Origin: Eutreptiella sp. 'Long Island Sound 2002'
Taxonomy: Eukaryota; Euglenozoa; Euglenophyceae; Eutreptiales; Eutreptiaceae
Assembly: GCA_964036045.1 (NCBI GenBank)
Contig: CAXIWF010000526.1
Location: 62,001-126,000, forward strand
Direction of reading: 5' to 3'
Length of the DNA: 64,000 bases
The notes under the pieces are model-generated. The model worked only from the letters and a program-made list of their open reading frames with translations. It was not told the DNA's origin and searched no databases. Below are positions 38,121 through 50,702 of this stretch, piece after piece (position 1 is the stretch's first letter; each line of letters starts with the position of its first letter). The translations under genes were made by a program, and so were the position numbers.

Positions 38121-40870
38121 GAGAATTTTCGGAGAATTTTCCGAGAATTTTCCGAGAATTTTCCGAGAATTTTCCGAGAATTTTCCGGGAATTTTCCGAG
38201 AATTTTCCGAGAATTTTCCGAGAATTTTCCGAGAATTTTCTGAGAATTTTCCGTCAATTTTCCGAGAATTTTCCGAGAATTTTCCGAGAATTTTCCGAGA
38301 ATTTTCCGAGAATTTTCCGAGAATTTTCCAAGAATTTTCTGAGAATTTTCCGAGAATTTTCCGAGAATTTTCCGAGAATTTTCTGAGAATTTTCCAAGAA
38401 TTTTCCGAGAATTTTCTGAGAATTTTCCGAGAATTTTCCGAGAATTTTCCGAGAATTTTCCGAGAATTTTCCGAGAATTTTCCGAGAATTTTCCGAGAAT
38501 TTTCTGAGAATTTTCCGAGAATTTTCCGAGAATTTTCCGAGAATTTTCCGAGAATTTCCCGAGAATTTTCTGAGAAGTTTCTGAGAATTTTCCGAGAATT
38601 TTCCGAGAACTTTCCGAGAATTTTGCGAGAATTTTCCGAGAATTTTCCGAGAATTTTCTGAGAATTTTCCGAGAATTTTCCGAGAATTTTCTGAGAATTT
38701 TCCGAGAATTTTCCGAGAATTTTCTGAGAATTTTCTGAGAATTTTCCGAGAATTTTCCGAGAATTTTCCGAGAATTTTCCGAGAATTTTCTGAGAATTTT
38801 CCGAGAATTTTTCGAGAATTTTCTGAGAATTTTCTGAGAATTTTCCGAGAATTTTCTGAGAATTTTCCGAGAATTTTCCGAGAAATTTCCGAGAATTTTC
38901 TGAGAATTTTCCGAGAATTTTCCGACAATTTTCCGAGAATTTTCCGAGAATTTTCCGACAATTTTCTGAGAATTTTCCGAGAATTTTCCGAGAATTTTCC
39001 GAGAATTTTCCGAAAATTTTCCGAGAATTTTCCGAGAATTTTCCGAGAATTTTCCGAGAATTTTCCGAGAATTTTCCGAGAATTTTCCGAGAATTTTCCG
39101 AGAATTTTCCGAGAATTTTCTGAGAATTTTCCCAGAATTTTCCGAGATTTTTCCGAGATTTTTCCGAGAAGTTTCCGAGAATTTTCCGATAATTTTCCGA
39201 GAATTTTCCGAGAATTTTCCGAGAATTTTCCGAGAATTTTCGGAGAATTTTCCGAGAGTTTTCCGTCAATTTTCCGAGAATTTTCCGAGAATTTTCCGAG
39301 AATTTTCGGAGAATTTTCCGAGAATTTTTCGAGAATTTTCCGAGAATTTTCGGAAAATTTTTCGAGAATTTTCCGAGAATTTTCCGAGAATTTTCCGAGA
39401 ATTTTCCGAGAATTTTCCGAGAATTTTCCGAGAATTTTCGGGGAATTTTCCGAGAATTTTCCGAGAATTTTCCGAGAATTTTCCGGGAATTTTCCGAGAA
39501 TTTTCCGAGAATTTTCCGAGAATTTTCCGAGAATTTTCCGAGAATTTTCCGTCAATTTTCCGAGAATTTTCCGAGAATTTTCCGAGAATTTTCCGAGAAT
39601 TTTCCGAGAATTTTCCGAGAATTTTCCGAGAATTTTCCGAGAATTTTCCGAGAATTTTCTGAGAATTTTCCGAGAATTTTCCGAGAATTTTCCGAGAATT
39701 TTCCGAGAATTTTCCGAGAATTGTCTGAGAATTTTCTGAGAATTTTCCGAGAATTTTCCGAGAATTTTCCGAGAATTTTCCGAGAATTTTCCGAGAATTT
39801 TCCGAGAATTTTCCGAGAATTTTCTGAGAATTTCCTGAGAATTTTCTGAGAATTTTCCAAGAATTTTCCGAGATTTTTCCGAGAATTTTCCGAGAATTTT
39901 CCGAGAATTTTCCGAGAATTTTCCGAGAATTTTCCGAGAATTTTCTGAGAATTTTCCGAGAATTTTCCGAGAATTTTCCGAGAATTTTCCGAGAATTTTC
40001 TGGCAATTTTCCGAGAATTTTCCGAGAATTTTCCGAGAATTTCCGAGAATTTTCCGAGAATTTTCGGAGAATTTTTCGAGAATTTTCCGAGAATTTTCCG
40101 AGAATTTTCCGAGAATTTTCCGAGAATTTTCCGGGAATTTTCGGAGAATTTTCTGAGAATTTTCCGAGAATTTTCCGAGAATTTTCCGAGAATTTTCCGA
40201 GAATTTTCCGAGAATTTTCCGATAATTTTCTGAGAATTTTCCAAGAATTTTCCGAGATTTTTCCGAGAATTTTCCGAGAATTTTCCGAGAATTTTCCGAG
40301 AATTTTCCGAGAATTTTCCGAGAATTTTCCGAGAATTTTCCGAGAATTTTCCGAGAATTTTCCGAGAATTTTCCGAGAATTTTCCGAGAATTTTCCGAGA
40401 ATTTTCCGAAAATTTTCCGAGAATTTTCCGAGAATTTTCCGAGAATTTTCCGAGAATTTTCCGAGAATTTTCCGAGAATTTTCCGTCAATTTTCCGAGAA
40501 TTTTCCGAGAATTTTCCGAAAATTTTCCGAGAATTTTCCGAGAATTTTCCGAGAATTTTCCGAGAATTTTCCGAGAATTTTCCGAGAATTTTCCGAGAAT
40601 TTTCCGAGGTTTTTTTGAGAATTTTCCGAGAATTTTCCGAGAATTTTCCGAGAATTTTCCGAGAATTTACCGAGAATTTTCCGAGAATTTTCCGAGAATT
40701 TTCTGAGAATTTCCTGAGAATTTTCCGAGAATTTTCCGAGAATTTTCCGAGAAAGTTGCGAGAATTTTCTGAGAATTTTCCGAGAGTTTTCCGAGAATTT
40801 TCCGAGAATTTTCCCCGAATTTTCCGAGAATTTTCCGAGAATTTTCCGAGAGATTTCCGACAATTTTCCG
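38121..40870 (+). repeat. 3,652-bp duplication, left copy
   Basis: The block recurs at 41,773-44,500. Paired landmarks are CGGAG 38,131 and 41,783; GGGAATTTT 38,187 and 41,839; GTCAATTTT 38,253 and 41,905; GATAA 39,188 and 42,840; TGGCAATTTT 40,001 and 43,653 (all offset 3,652). The offset then drops to 3,641 (GTCAATTTT 40,485 and 44,126) and 3,630 (TTACCG 40,669 and 44,299; GAAAGTTGCG 40,751 and 44,381; GACAA 40,859 and 44,489), a loss of two units in the right copy. A lone GATAA at 40,221 has no partner in the right copy. Near 40,608-40,618 the left copy has an odd GAGGTTTTTTTG stretch. Confidence 0.85.
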
Positions 40871-41772
40871 AGAATTTTCCGAGAATTTTCCGAGAATTTT
40901 CCGAGAATTTTCCGAGAATTTTCCGAGAATTTTCTGAGAATTTTCCGAGAATTTTCCGAGAATTTTCCGAGAATTTTCCGAGAATTTTCCGAGAATTTTC
41001 CGAGAATTTTCCGAGAATTTTCCGAGAATTTTCCGAGAATTTTCCGGGAATTTTCCGAGAATTTTCCGAGAATTTTCCGAGAATTTTCCGAGAATTTTAC
41101 GAGAATTTTCCGAGAATTTTCCGAGAATTTTCCCGAGAATTTTCCGAGAATTTTCCGAGAATTTTCCGAGAATTTTCCGAGAATTTTCCCAGAATTTTCC
41201 GAGAATTTTCTGAGAATTTTCCGAGAATTTTCCGAGAATTTTCCGAGAAGTTTCCGTCAATTTTTCGAGAATTTTCCGAGAATTTTTCGAGAATTTTCCG
41301 AGAATTTTCCGAGAATTTTCCGAGAATTTTCTGAGAATTTTCTGAGAATTTTCCGAGAATTTTCCGTCAATTTTCAGAGAATTTTCCGAGAATTTTCCGA
41401 GAATTTTCCGAGAATTTTCCGAGAATTTTCTGAGAATTTTCCTCGAATTTTCCGACAATTTTCCCAGAATTTTCCGAGAATTTTCCGAGAATTTTCCGAG
41501 AATTTTCCGAGAATTTTCCGAGAATTTTCCGAGAATTTTCCGGGAATTTTCCGAGAATTTTCCGAGAATTTTTTGAGAATTTTCCGAGAATTTTCCGAGA
41601 ATTTTCCGAGAATTTTCCGAGAATTTACCGAGAATTTTCCGAGAATTTTCCGAGAATTTTCTGAGAATTTCCTGAGAATTTTCCGAGAATTTTCCGAGAA
41701 TTTTCCGAGAAAGTTGCGAGAATTTTCCGAGAATTTTCCGAGAATTTTCCGAGAATTTTCCGAGAATTTTCC
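40871..41772 (+). repeat. Unusually scrambled stretch between duplicates
   Basis: This interval has the highest density of one-off variants I saw. It includes a 12-bp TTTTCCCGAGAA unit near 41,131, GAGAAG running directly into GTCAATTTTT near 41,247, a CAGAGAATTTT unit near 41,375, CCTCGAATTTT near 41,441 and GACAATTTTCCCAG near 41,455. A TTTTTTGAG unit near 41,570 and TTACCG at 41,627 repeat the pair at 40.61-40.67 kb, and GAAAGTTGCG at 41,709 is 958 bp after the one at 40,751. It is still wholly satellite. Confidence 0.7.
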
Positions 41773-44500
41773 GGGAATTTTCGGAGAATTTTCCGAGAAT
41801 TTTCCGAGAATTTTCCGAGAATTTTCCGAGAATTTTCCGGGAATTTTCCGAGAATTTTCCGAGAATTTTCCGAGAATTTTCCGAGAATTTTCTGAGAATT
41901 TTCCGTCAATTTTCCGAGAATTTTCCGAGAATTTTCCGAGAATTTTCCGAGAATTTTCCGAGAATTTTCCGAGAATTTTCCAAGAATTTTCTGAGAATTT
42001 TCCGAGAATTTTCCGAGAATTTTCCGAGAATTTTCTGAGAATTTTCCAAGAATCTTCCGAGAATTTTCTGAGAATTTTCCGAGAATTTTCCGAGAATTTT
42101 CCGAGAATTTTCCGAGAATTTTCCGAGAATTTTCCGAGAATTTTCCGAGAATTTTCTGAGAATTTTCCGAGAATTTTCCGAGAATTTTCCGAGAATTTTC
42201 CGAGAATTTCCCGAGAATTTTCTGAGAATTTTCTGAGAATTTTCCGAGAATTTTCCGAGAACTTTCCGAGAATTTTGCGAGAATTTTCCGAGAATTTTCC
42301 GAGAATTTTCTGAGAATTTTCCGAGAATTTTCCGAGAATTTTCTGAGAATTTTCTGAGAATTTTCCGAGAATTTTCCGAGAATTTTCCGAGAATTTTCCG
42401 AGAATTTTCCGAGAATTTTCCGAGAATTTTCCGAGAATTTTCTGAGAATTTTCCGAGAATTTTTCGAGAATTTTCTGAGAATTTTCTGAGAATTTTCCGA
42501 GAATTTTCTGAGAATTTTCCGAGAATTTTCCGAGAAATTTCCGAGAATTTTCTGAGAATTTTCCGAGAATTTTCCGACAATTTTCCGAGAATTTTCCGAG
42601 AATTTTCCGACAATTTTCTGAGAATTTTCCGAGAATTTTCCGAGAATTTTCCGAGAATTTTCCGAAAATTTTCCGAGAATTTTCCGAGAATTTTCCGAGA
42701 ATTTTCCGAGAATTTTCCGAGAATTTTCCGAGAATTTTCCGAGAATTTTCCGAGAATTTTCCGAGAATTTTCTGAGAATTTTCCCAGAATTTTCCGAGAT
42801 TTTTCCGAGATTTTTCCGAGAAGTTTCCGAGAATTTTCCGATAATTTTCCGAGAATTTTCCGAGAATTTTCCGAGAATTTTCCGAGAATTTTCGGAGAAT
42901 TTTCCGAGAGTTTTCCGTCAATTTTCCGAGAATTTTCCGAGAATTTTCCGAGAATTTTCGGAGAATTTTCCGAGAATTTTTCGAGAATTTTCCGAGAATT
43001 TTCGGAAAATTTTTCGAGAATTTTCCGAGAATTTTCCGAGAATTTTCCGAGAATTTTCCGAGAATTTTCCGAGAATTTTCCGAGAATTTTCGGGGAATTT
43101 TCCGAGAATTTTCCGAGAATTTTCCGAGAATTTTCCGGGAATTTTCCGAGAATTTTCCGAGAATTTTCCGAGAATTTTCCGAGAATTTTCCGAGAATTTT
43201 CCGTCAATTTTCCGAGAATTTTCCGAGAATTTTCCGAGAATTTTCCGAGAATTTTCCGAGAATTTTCCGAGAATTTTCCGAGAATTTTCCGAGAATTTTC
43301 CGAGAATTTTCTGAGAATTTTCCGAGAATTTTCCGAGAATTTTCCGAGAATTTTCCGAGAATTTTCCGAGAATTGTCTGAGAATTTTCTGAGAATTTTCC
43401 GAGAATTTTCCGAGAATTTTCCGAGAATTTTCCGAGAATTTTCCGAGAATTTTCCGAGAATTTTCCGAGAATTTTCTGAGAATTTCCTGAGAATTTTCTG
43501 AGAATTTTCCAAGAATTTTCCGAGATTTTTCCGAGAATTTTCCGAGAATTTTCCGAGAATTTTCCGAGAATTTTCCGAGAATTTTCCGAGAATTTTCTGA
43601 GAATTTTCCGAGAATTTTCCGAGAATTTTCCGAGAATTTTCCGAGAATTTTCTGGCAATTTTCCGAGAATTTTCCGAGAATTTTCCGAGAATTTCCGAGA
43701 ATTTTCCGAGAATTTTCGGAGAATTTTTCGAGAATTTTTCGAGAATTTTCCGAGAATTTTCCGAGAATTTTCCGAGAATTTTCCGGGAATTTTCGGAGAA
43801 TTTTCTGAGAATTTTCCGAGAATTTTCCGAGAATTTTCCGAGAATTTTCCGAGAATTTTCCGAGAATTTTCCGAGAATTTTCTGAGAATTTTCCAAGAAT
43901 TTTCCGAGATTTTTCCGAGAATTTTCCGAGAATTTTCCGAGAATTTTCCGAGAATTTTCCGAGAATTTTCCGAGAATTTTCCGAGAATTTTCCGAGAATT
44001 TTCCGAGAATTTTCCGAGAATTTTCCGAGAATTTTCCGAGAATTTTCCGAAAATTTTCCGAGAATTTTCCGAGAATTTTCCGAGAATTTTCCGAGAATTT
44101 TCCGAGAATTTTCCGAGAATTTTCCGTCAATTTTCCGAGAATTTTCCGAGAATTTTCCGAAAATTTTCCGAGAATTTTCCGAGAATTTTCCGAGAATTTT
44201 CCGAGAATTTTCCGAGAATTTTCCGAGAATTTTCCGAGAATTTTCCGAGAATTTTTTGAGAATTTTCCGAGAATTTTCCGAGAATTTTCCGAGAATTTAC
44301 CGAGAATTTTCCGAGAATTTTCCGAGAATTTTCTGAGAATTTCCTGAGAATTTTCCGAGAATTTTCCGAGAATTTTCCGAGAAAGTTGCGAGAATTTTCT
44401 GAGAATTTTCCGAGAGTTTTCCGAGAATTTTCCGAGAATTTTCCCCGAATTTTCCGAGAATTTTCCGAGAATTTTCCGAGAATTTTCCGACAATTTTCCG
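41773..44500 (+). repeat. 3,652-bp duplication, right copy
   Basis: This is the right copy of 38,121-40,870. Bottom-strand frames starting at 39,555 and 43,207 are both 433 residues and nearly the same. Its right third (from about 43,030) was then duplicated again at offset 1,484. At the position matching the lone GATAA of the left copy (40,221) it has a consensus GAGAA. Confidence 0.85.
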
Positions 44501-44513
44501 AGAATTTTCCGAG
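43030..44513 (+). repeat. 1,484-bp tandem duplication, left copy
   Basis: Landmarks repeat at a constant offset of 1,484: CGGGG 43,091 and 44,575; GGGAATTTT 43,137 and 44,621; GTCAATTTT 43,203 and 44,687; GTCTG 43,375 and 44,859; CCAAG 43,509 and 44,993; TGGCAATTTT 43,653 and 45,137; TTACCG 44,299 and 45,783; GAAAGTTGCG 44,381 and 45,865; GACAA 44,489 and 45,973. The junction falls between 44,489 and 44,575; ends are given to within a few units. Confidence 0.85.
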
Positions 44514-45997
44514 AATTTTCCGAGAATTTTCCGAGAATTTTCCGAGAATTTTCCGAGAATTTTCCGAGAATTTTCGGGGAATTTTCCGAGAATTTTCCGA
44601 GAATTTTCCGAGAATTTTCCGGGAATTTTCCGAGAATTTTCCGAGAATTTTCCGAGAATTTTCCGAGAATTTTCCGAGAATTTTCCGTCAATTTTCCGAG
44701 AATTTTCCGAGAATTTTCCGAGAATTTTCCGAGAATTTTCCGAGAATTTTCCGAGAATTTTCCGAGAATTTTCCGAGAATTTTCCGAGAATTTTCTGAGA
44801 ATTTTCCGAGAATTTTCCGAGAATTTTCCGAGAATTTTCCGAGAATTTTCCGAGAATTGTCTGAGAATTTTCTGAGAATTTTCCGAGAATTTTCCGAGAA
44901 TTTTCCGAGAATTTTCCGAGAATTTTCCGAGAATTTTCCGAGAATTTTCCGAGAATTTTCTGAGAATTTCCTGAGAATTTTCTGAGAATTTTCCAAGAAT
45001 TTTCCGAGATTTTTCCGAGAATTTTCCGAGAATTTTCCGAGAATTTTCCGAGAATTTTCCGAGAATTTTCCGAGAATTTTCTGAGAATTTTCCGAGAATT
45101 TTCCGAGAATTTTCCGAGAATTTTCCGAGAATTTTCTGGCAATTTTCCGAGAATTTTCCGAGAATTTTCCGAGAATTTCCGAGAATTTTCCGAGAATTTT
45201 CGGAGAATTTTTCGAGAATTTTTCGAGAATTTTCCGAGAATTTTCCGAGAATTTTCCGAGAATTTTCCGGGAATTTTCGGAGAATTTTCTGAGAATTTTC
45301 CGAGAATTTTCCGAGAATTTTCCGAGAATTTTCCGAGAATTTTCCGAGAATTTTCTGAGAATTTTCCAAGAATTTTCCGAGATTTTTCCGAGAATTTTCC
45401 GAGAATTTTCCGAGAATTTTCCGAGAATTTTCCGAGAATTTTCCGAGAATTTTCCGAGAATTTTCCGAGAATTTTCCGAGAATTTTCCGAGAATTTTCCG
45501 AGAATTTTCCGAGAATTTTCCGAAAATTTTCCGAGAATTTTCCGAGAATTTTCCGAGAATTTTCCGAGAATTTTCCGAGAATTTTCCGAGAATTTTCCGT
45601 CAATTTTCCGAGAATTTTCCGAGAATTTTCCGAAAATTTTCCGAGAATTTTCCGAGAATTTTCCGAGAATTTTCCGAGAATTTTCCGAGAATTTTCCGAG
45701 AATTTTCCGAGAATTTTCCGAGAATTTTTTGAGAATTTTCCGAGAATTTTCCGAGAATTTTCCGAGAATTTTCCGAGAATTTACCGAGAATTTTCCGAGA
45801 ATTTTCCGAGAATTTTCTGAGAATTTCCTGAGAATTTTCCGAGAATTTTCCGAGAATTTTCCGAGAAAGTTGCGAGAATTTTCTGAGAATTTTCCGAGAG
45901 TTTTCCGAGAATTTTCCGAGAATTTTCCCCGAATTTTCCGAGAATTTTCCGAGAATTTTCCGAGAATTTTCCGACAATTTTCCGAGAATTTTCCGAG
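44514..45997 (+). repeat. 1,484-bp tandem duplication, right copy
   Basis: This is the right copy of the preceding block. It leaves the shared sequence after GACAA at 45,973, continuing into a B module front (CCGGG, CCAAG, CGGAG), whereas the left copy runs into the CGGGG unit of the second repeat. It keeps the CCCCGAA marker at 45,927. Confidence 0.85.
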
Positions 45998-48280
45998 AAT
46001 TTTCCGAGAATTTTCCGAGAATTTTCCGAGAATTTTCCGAGAATTTTCTGAGAATTTTCCGAGAATTTTCCGGGAATTTTCCGAGAATTTTCCGAGAATT
46101 TTCCGAGAATTTTCCGAGAATTTTCCAAGAATTTTCCGAGAATTTTCCGAGAATTTTCGGAGAATTTTCCGAGAATTTTCCGAGAATTTTCCGAGAATTT
46201 TCCGAGAATTTTCCGAAAATTTTCTGAGAATTTTCCCAGAATTTTCCGAGAATTTTCCGAGATTTTTCCGAGAAGTTTCCGAGAATTTTCCGAGAATTTT
46301 CCGAGAATTTTCTGAGAATTTTCCGAGAATTTTCCGAGAATTTTCCGAGAATTTTCCGAGAATTTTCCGAGAATTTTCCGAGAATTTTCCGAGAATTTTC
46401 TGAGAATTTCCTGAGAATTTTCTGAGAATTTTCCAAGAATTTTCCGAGATTTTTCCGAGAATTTTCCGAGAATTTTCCGAGAATTTTCCGAGAATTTTCC
46501 GAGAATTTTCCGAGAATTTTCTGAGAATTTTCCGAGAATTTTCCGAGAATTTTCCGAGAATTTTCCGACAATTTTCCGAGAATTTTCCGAGAATTTTCCG
46601 AGAATTTTCCGAGAATTTTCCGAGAATTTTCCGAGAATTTTCTGAGAATTTTCCGAGAATTTTCCGGGAATTTTCCGAGAATTTTCCGAGAATTTTCCGA
46701 GAATTTTCCGAGAATTTTCCAAGAATTTTCCGAGAATTTTCCGAGAATTTTCGGAGAATTTTCCGAGAATTTTCCGAGAATTTTCCGAGAATTTTCCGAG
46801 AATTTTCCGAAAATTTTCTGAGAATTTTCCCAGAATTTTCCGAGAATTTTCCGAGATTTTTCCGAGAAGTTTCCGAGAATTTTCCGATAATTTTCCGAGA
46901 ATTTTCTGAGAATTTTCCGAGAATTTTCCGAGAATTTTCCGAGAATTTTCCGAGAATTTTCCGAGAATTTTCCGAGAATTTTCCGAGAATTTTCTGAGAA
47001 TTTCCTGAGAATTTTCTGAGAATTTTCCAAGAATTTTCCGAGATTTTTCCGAGAATTTTCCGAGAATTTTCCGAGAATTTTCCGAGAATTTTCCGAGAAT
47101 TTTCCGAGAATTTTCTGAGAATTTTCCGAGAATTTTCCGAGAATTTTCCGAGAATTTTCCGAGAATTTTCTGGCAATTTTCCGAGAATTTTCCGAGAATT
47201 TTCCGAGAATTTCCGAGAATTTTCCGAGAATTTTCGGAGAATTTTTCGAGAATTTTCCGAGAATTTTCCGAGAATTTTCCGAGAATTTTCCGAGAATTTT
47301 CCGGGAATTTTCGGAGAATTTTCTGAGAATTTTCCGAGAATTTTCCGAGAATTTTCCGAGAATTTTCCGAGAATTTTCCGAGAATTTTCCGAGAATTTTC
47401 TGAGAATTTTCCAAGAATTTTCCGAGATTTTTCCGAGAATTTTCCGAGAATTTTCCGAGAATTTTCCGAGAATTTTCCGAGAATTTTCCGAGAATTTTCC
47501 GAGAATTTTCCGAGAATTTTCCGAGAATTTTCCGAGAATTTTCCGAAAATTTTCCGAGAATTTTCCGAGAATTTTCCGAGAATTTTCCGAGAATTTTCCG
47601 AGAATTTTCCGAGAATTTTCCGTCAATTTTCCGAGAATTTTCCGAGAATTTTCCGAAAATTTTCCGAGAATTTTCCGAGAATTTTCCGAGAATTTTCCGA
47701 GAATTTTCCGAGAATTTTCCGAGAATTTTCCGAGAATTTTCCGAGAATTTTCTGAGAATTTTCCGAGAATTTTCCGAGAATTTTCCGAGAATTTTCCGAG
47801 AATTTTCCGAGAATTTTCCGAGAATTTTCCGAGAATTTTCTGAGAATTTCCTGAGAATTTTCCGAGAATTTTCCGAGAATTTTCCGAGAAAGTTGCGAGA
47901 ATTTTCTGAGAATTTTCCGAGAGTTTTCCGAGAATTTTCCGAGAATTTTCCCCGAATTTTCCGAGAATTTTCCGAGAATTTTCCGAGAATTTTCCGACAA
48001 TTTTCCGAGAATTTTCCGAGAATTTTCCGAGAATTTTCCGAGAATTTTCCGAGAATTTTCCGAGAATTTTCCGAGAATTTTCCGAGAATTTTCCGAGAAT
48101 TTTCTGAGAATTTCCTGAGAATTTTCTGAGAATTTTCCAAGAATTTTCCGAGATTTTTCCGAGAATTTTCCGAGAATTTTCCGAGAATTTTCCGAGAATT
48201 TTCCGAGAATTTTCCGAGAATTTTCTGAGAATTTTCCGAGAATTTTCCGAGAATTTTCCGAGAATTTTCCGAGAATTTTC
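45998..48280 (+). repeat. Truncated B fronts and partial ladder steps
   Basis: Two incomplete B fronts are present. One near 46,271 has GAGAAG but no GATAA; the other has GATAA at 46,886 and then passes at once into TTCTGAG units without the usual GAATATTCC part. A ladder-like step with TGGCAATTTT at 47,171 and GGGAATTTTCGG at 47,303 follows, then GAAAGTTGCG at 47,888 with CCCCGAA at 47,950. The distance from TGGCAATTTT to GAAAGTTGCG is 717 bp, similar to 728 and 750 bp in the neighbouring copies. Confidence 0.75.
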
Positions 48281-49413
48281 TGGCAATTTTCCGAGAATTT
48301 TCCGAGAATTTTCCGAGAATTTCCGAGAATTTTCCGAGAATTTTCGGAGAATTTTTCGAGAATTTTCCGAGAATTTTCCGAGAATTTTCCGAGAATTTTC
48401 CGGGAATTTTCGGAGAATTTTCTGAGAATTTTCCGAGAATTTTCCGAGAATTTTCCGAGAATTTTCCGAGAATTTTCCGAGAATTTTCCGAGAATTTTCT
48501 GAGAATTTTCCAAGAATTTTCCGAGATTTTTCCGAGAATTTTCCGAGAATTTTCCGAGAATTTTCCGAGAATTTTCCGAGAATTTTCCGAGAATTTTCTG
48601 AGAACTTTCCGAGAATTTTCCGAGAATTTTCCGAGAATTTTCCGAGATTTTCCGAGAATTTTCCGAGAATTTTCCGAGAATTTTCCGTCAATTTTCCGAG
48701 AATTTTCTGAGAATTTTCCGAGAATTTTCCGAGAATTTTCCGAGAATTTTCCGAGAATTTTCCGAGAATTTTCCGAGAATTTTCCGAGAATTTTCCGAGA
48801 ATTTTCCGAGAATTTTCCGAGAATTTTCCGAGAATTTTCCGAGAATTTTCCGAGAACTTTCCGAGAATTTTCCGAGAATTTTCCGAGAATTTTCCGAGAA
48901 TTTCCCGAGAATTTTCCGAGAATTATCCGAGAATTATCCGAGAATTTCCGAGAATTTTCCGAGAATTTTCCGAGAATTTTCCGAGAATTTTCCGAGAATT
49001 TTCCGAGAATTTTCCGAGAATTTTCCGAGAATTTTCCGAGAATTTTCCGAGAATTTTCCGAGAATTTTCCGAGAATTTTCCGAAAATTTTCCGAGAATTT
49101 TCCGAGAATTTTCCGAGAATTTTCCGAGAATTTTCCGAGAATTTTCCGAGAATTTTCCGTCAATTTTCCGAGAATTTTCCGAAAATTTTCCGAGAATTTT
49201 CCGAGAATTTTCCGAGAATTTTCCGAGAATTTTCCGAGAATTTTCCGAGAATTTTCCGAGAATTTTCCAAGAATTTTCTGAGAATTTTCCGAGAATTTTC
49301 CGAGAATTTTCCGAGAATTTTCCGAGAATTTTCCGAGAATTTTCCGAGAATTTTCCGAGAATTTTCTGAGAATTTCCTGAGAATTTTCCGAGAATTTTCC
49401 GAGAATTTTCCGA
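48281..49413 (+). repeat. Linker with twin TTATCC units, copy 4
   Basis: This is the only copy in the right half that keeps the long linker. TGGCAATTTT is at 48,281, the twin TTATCC units at 48,923 and 48,934, and GAAAGTTGCG at 49,414, a length of 1,133 bp as at 27,696-28,829. The offset between the two stays at 20,585 through GATAA (29,256 and 49,841). Confidence 0.8.
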
Positions 49414-50702
49414 GAAAGTTGCGAGAATTTTCTGAGAATTTTCCGAGAGTTTTCCGAGAATTTTCCGAGAATTTTCCCCGAATTTTCCGAGAATTTTCCG
49501 AGAATTTTCCGAGAATTTTCCGACAATTTTCCGAGAATTTTCCGAGAATTTTCCGAGAATTTTCCGAGAATTTTCCGAGAATTTTCCGAGAATTTTCTGA
49601 GAATTTTCCGAGAATTTTCCGGGAATTTTCCGAGAATTTTCCGAGAATTTTCCGAGAATTTTCCGAGAATTTTCCAAGAATTTTCCGAGAATTTTCCGAG
49701 AATTTTCGGAGAATTTTCCGAGAATTTTCCGAGAATTTTCCGAGAATTTTCCGAGAATTTTCCGAAAATTTTCTGAGAATTTTCCCAGAATTTTCCGAGA
49801 ATTTTCCGAGATTTTTCCGAGAAGTTTCCGAGAATTTTCCGATAATTTTCCGAGAATTTTCCGAGAATTTTCCGAGAATTTTCCGAGAATTTTCTGAGAA
49901 TTTTCCGAGAATATTCCGAGAATTTTCCGAGAATTTTCTGAGAATTTTCCGAGAATTTTCGGAGAATTTTTCGAGAATTTTCCGTCAATTTTCCGAGAAT
50001 TTTCCGAGAATTTTCCGAGAATTTTCCGAGAATTTTCCGGGAATTTTCCGAGAATTTCCGAGAATTTGCCGAGAATTTTCTGGGAATTTTCCGAGAATTT
50101 TCCAAGAATTTTCCGAGAATTTTCCGAGAATTTTCCGAGAATTTTCCGTCAATTTTCCGAGAATTTTCCGAGAATTTTCCGAGATTTTCCGAGAATTTTC
50201 CGAGAATTTTCCGAGAATTTTCCGAGAATTTTCTGAGAATTTTCCGAGAATTTTCCGAGAATTTTCTGAGAATTTTCCGAGAATTTTCCGAGAATTTTCC
50301 GAGAATTTTCCAAGAATTTTCCGAGAATTTTCCGAGAATTTTCCGAGAATTTTCCGAGAATTTTCCGAGAATTTTCCGAGAATTTTCTGAGAATTTTCCG
50401 AGAATTTTCCGAGAATTTTCCGAGAATTTTCTGAGAATTTTCCCAGAATTTTCCGAGAATTTTCCAAGATTTTTCCGAGAATTTTCCGAGAATTTTCCGA
50501 GAATTTTCCGAGAATTTTCCGAGAATTTTCCGGGAATTTTCCGAGAATTTTCCGAGAATTTTCCGAGAATTTTCCGAGAATTTTCCGAGAATTTTCCGAG
50601 AATTTTCTGAGAATTTTCCGAGACTTTTAAGGGGAATTTTCCGAGAATTTTCCGAGAATTTTCCGAGAATTTTACGAGAATTTTCCGAGAATTTTCCGTC
50701 AT
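49414..50702 (+). repeat. B module, copy at 49.4 kb
   Basis: This is a complete B module: GAAAGTTGCG 49,414, CCCCGAA 49,476, GATAA 49,841, GAATATTCC near 49,912, GTCAATTTT near 49,983, the GCCGAG/CTGGG pair near 50,065-50,085, a 10-bp GAGATTTTCC unit near 50,182, AAGGGG 50,629 and GTCATTTTT near 50,698. The unit before AAGGGG reads GAGACTTTT, unlike all other copies. CCCCGAA ties its front to the 40-48 kb copies, while its length ties it to the left-hand copies. Confidence 0.85.
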
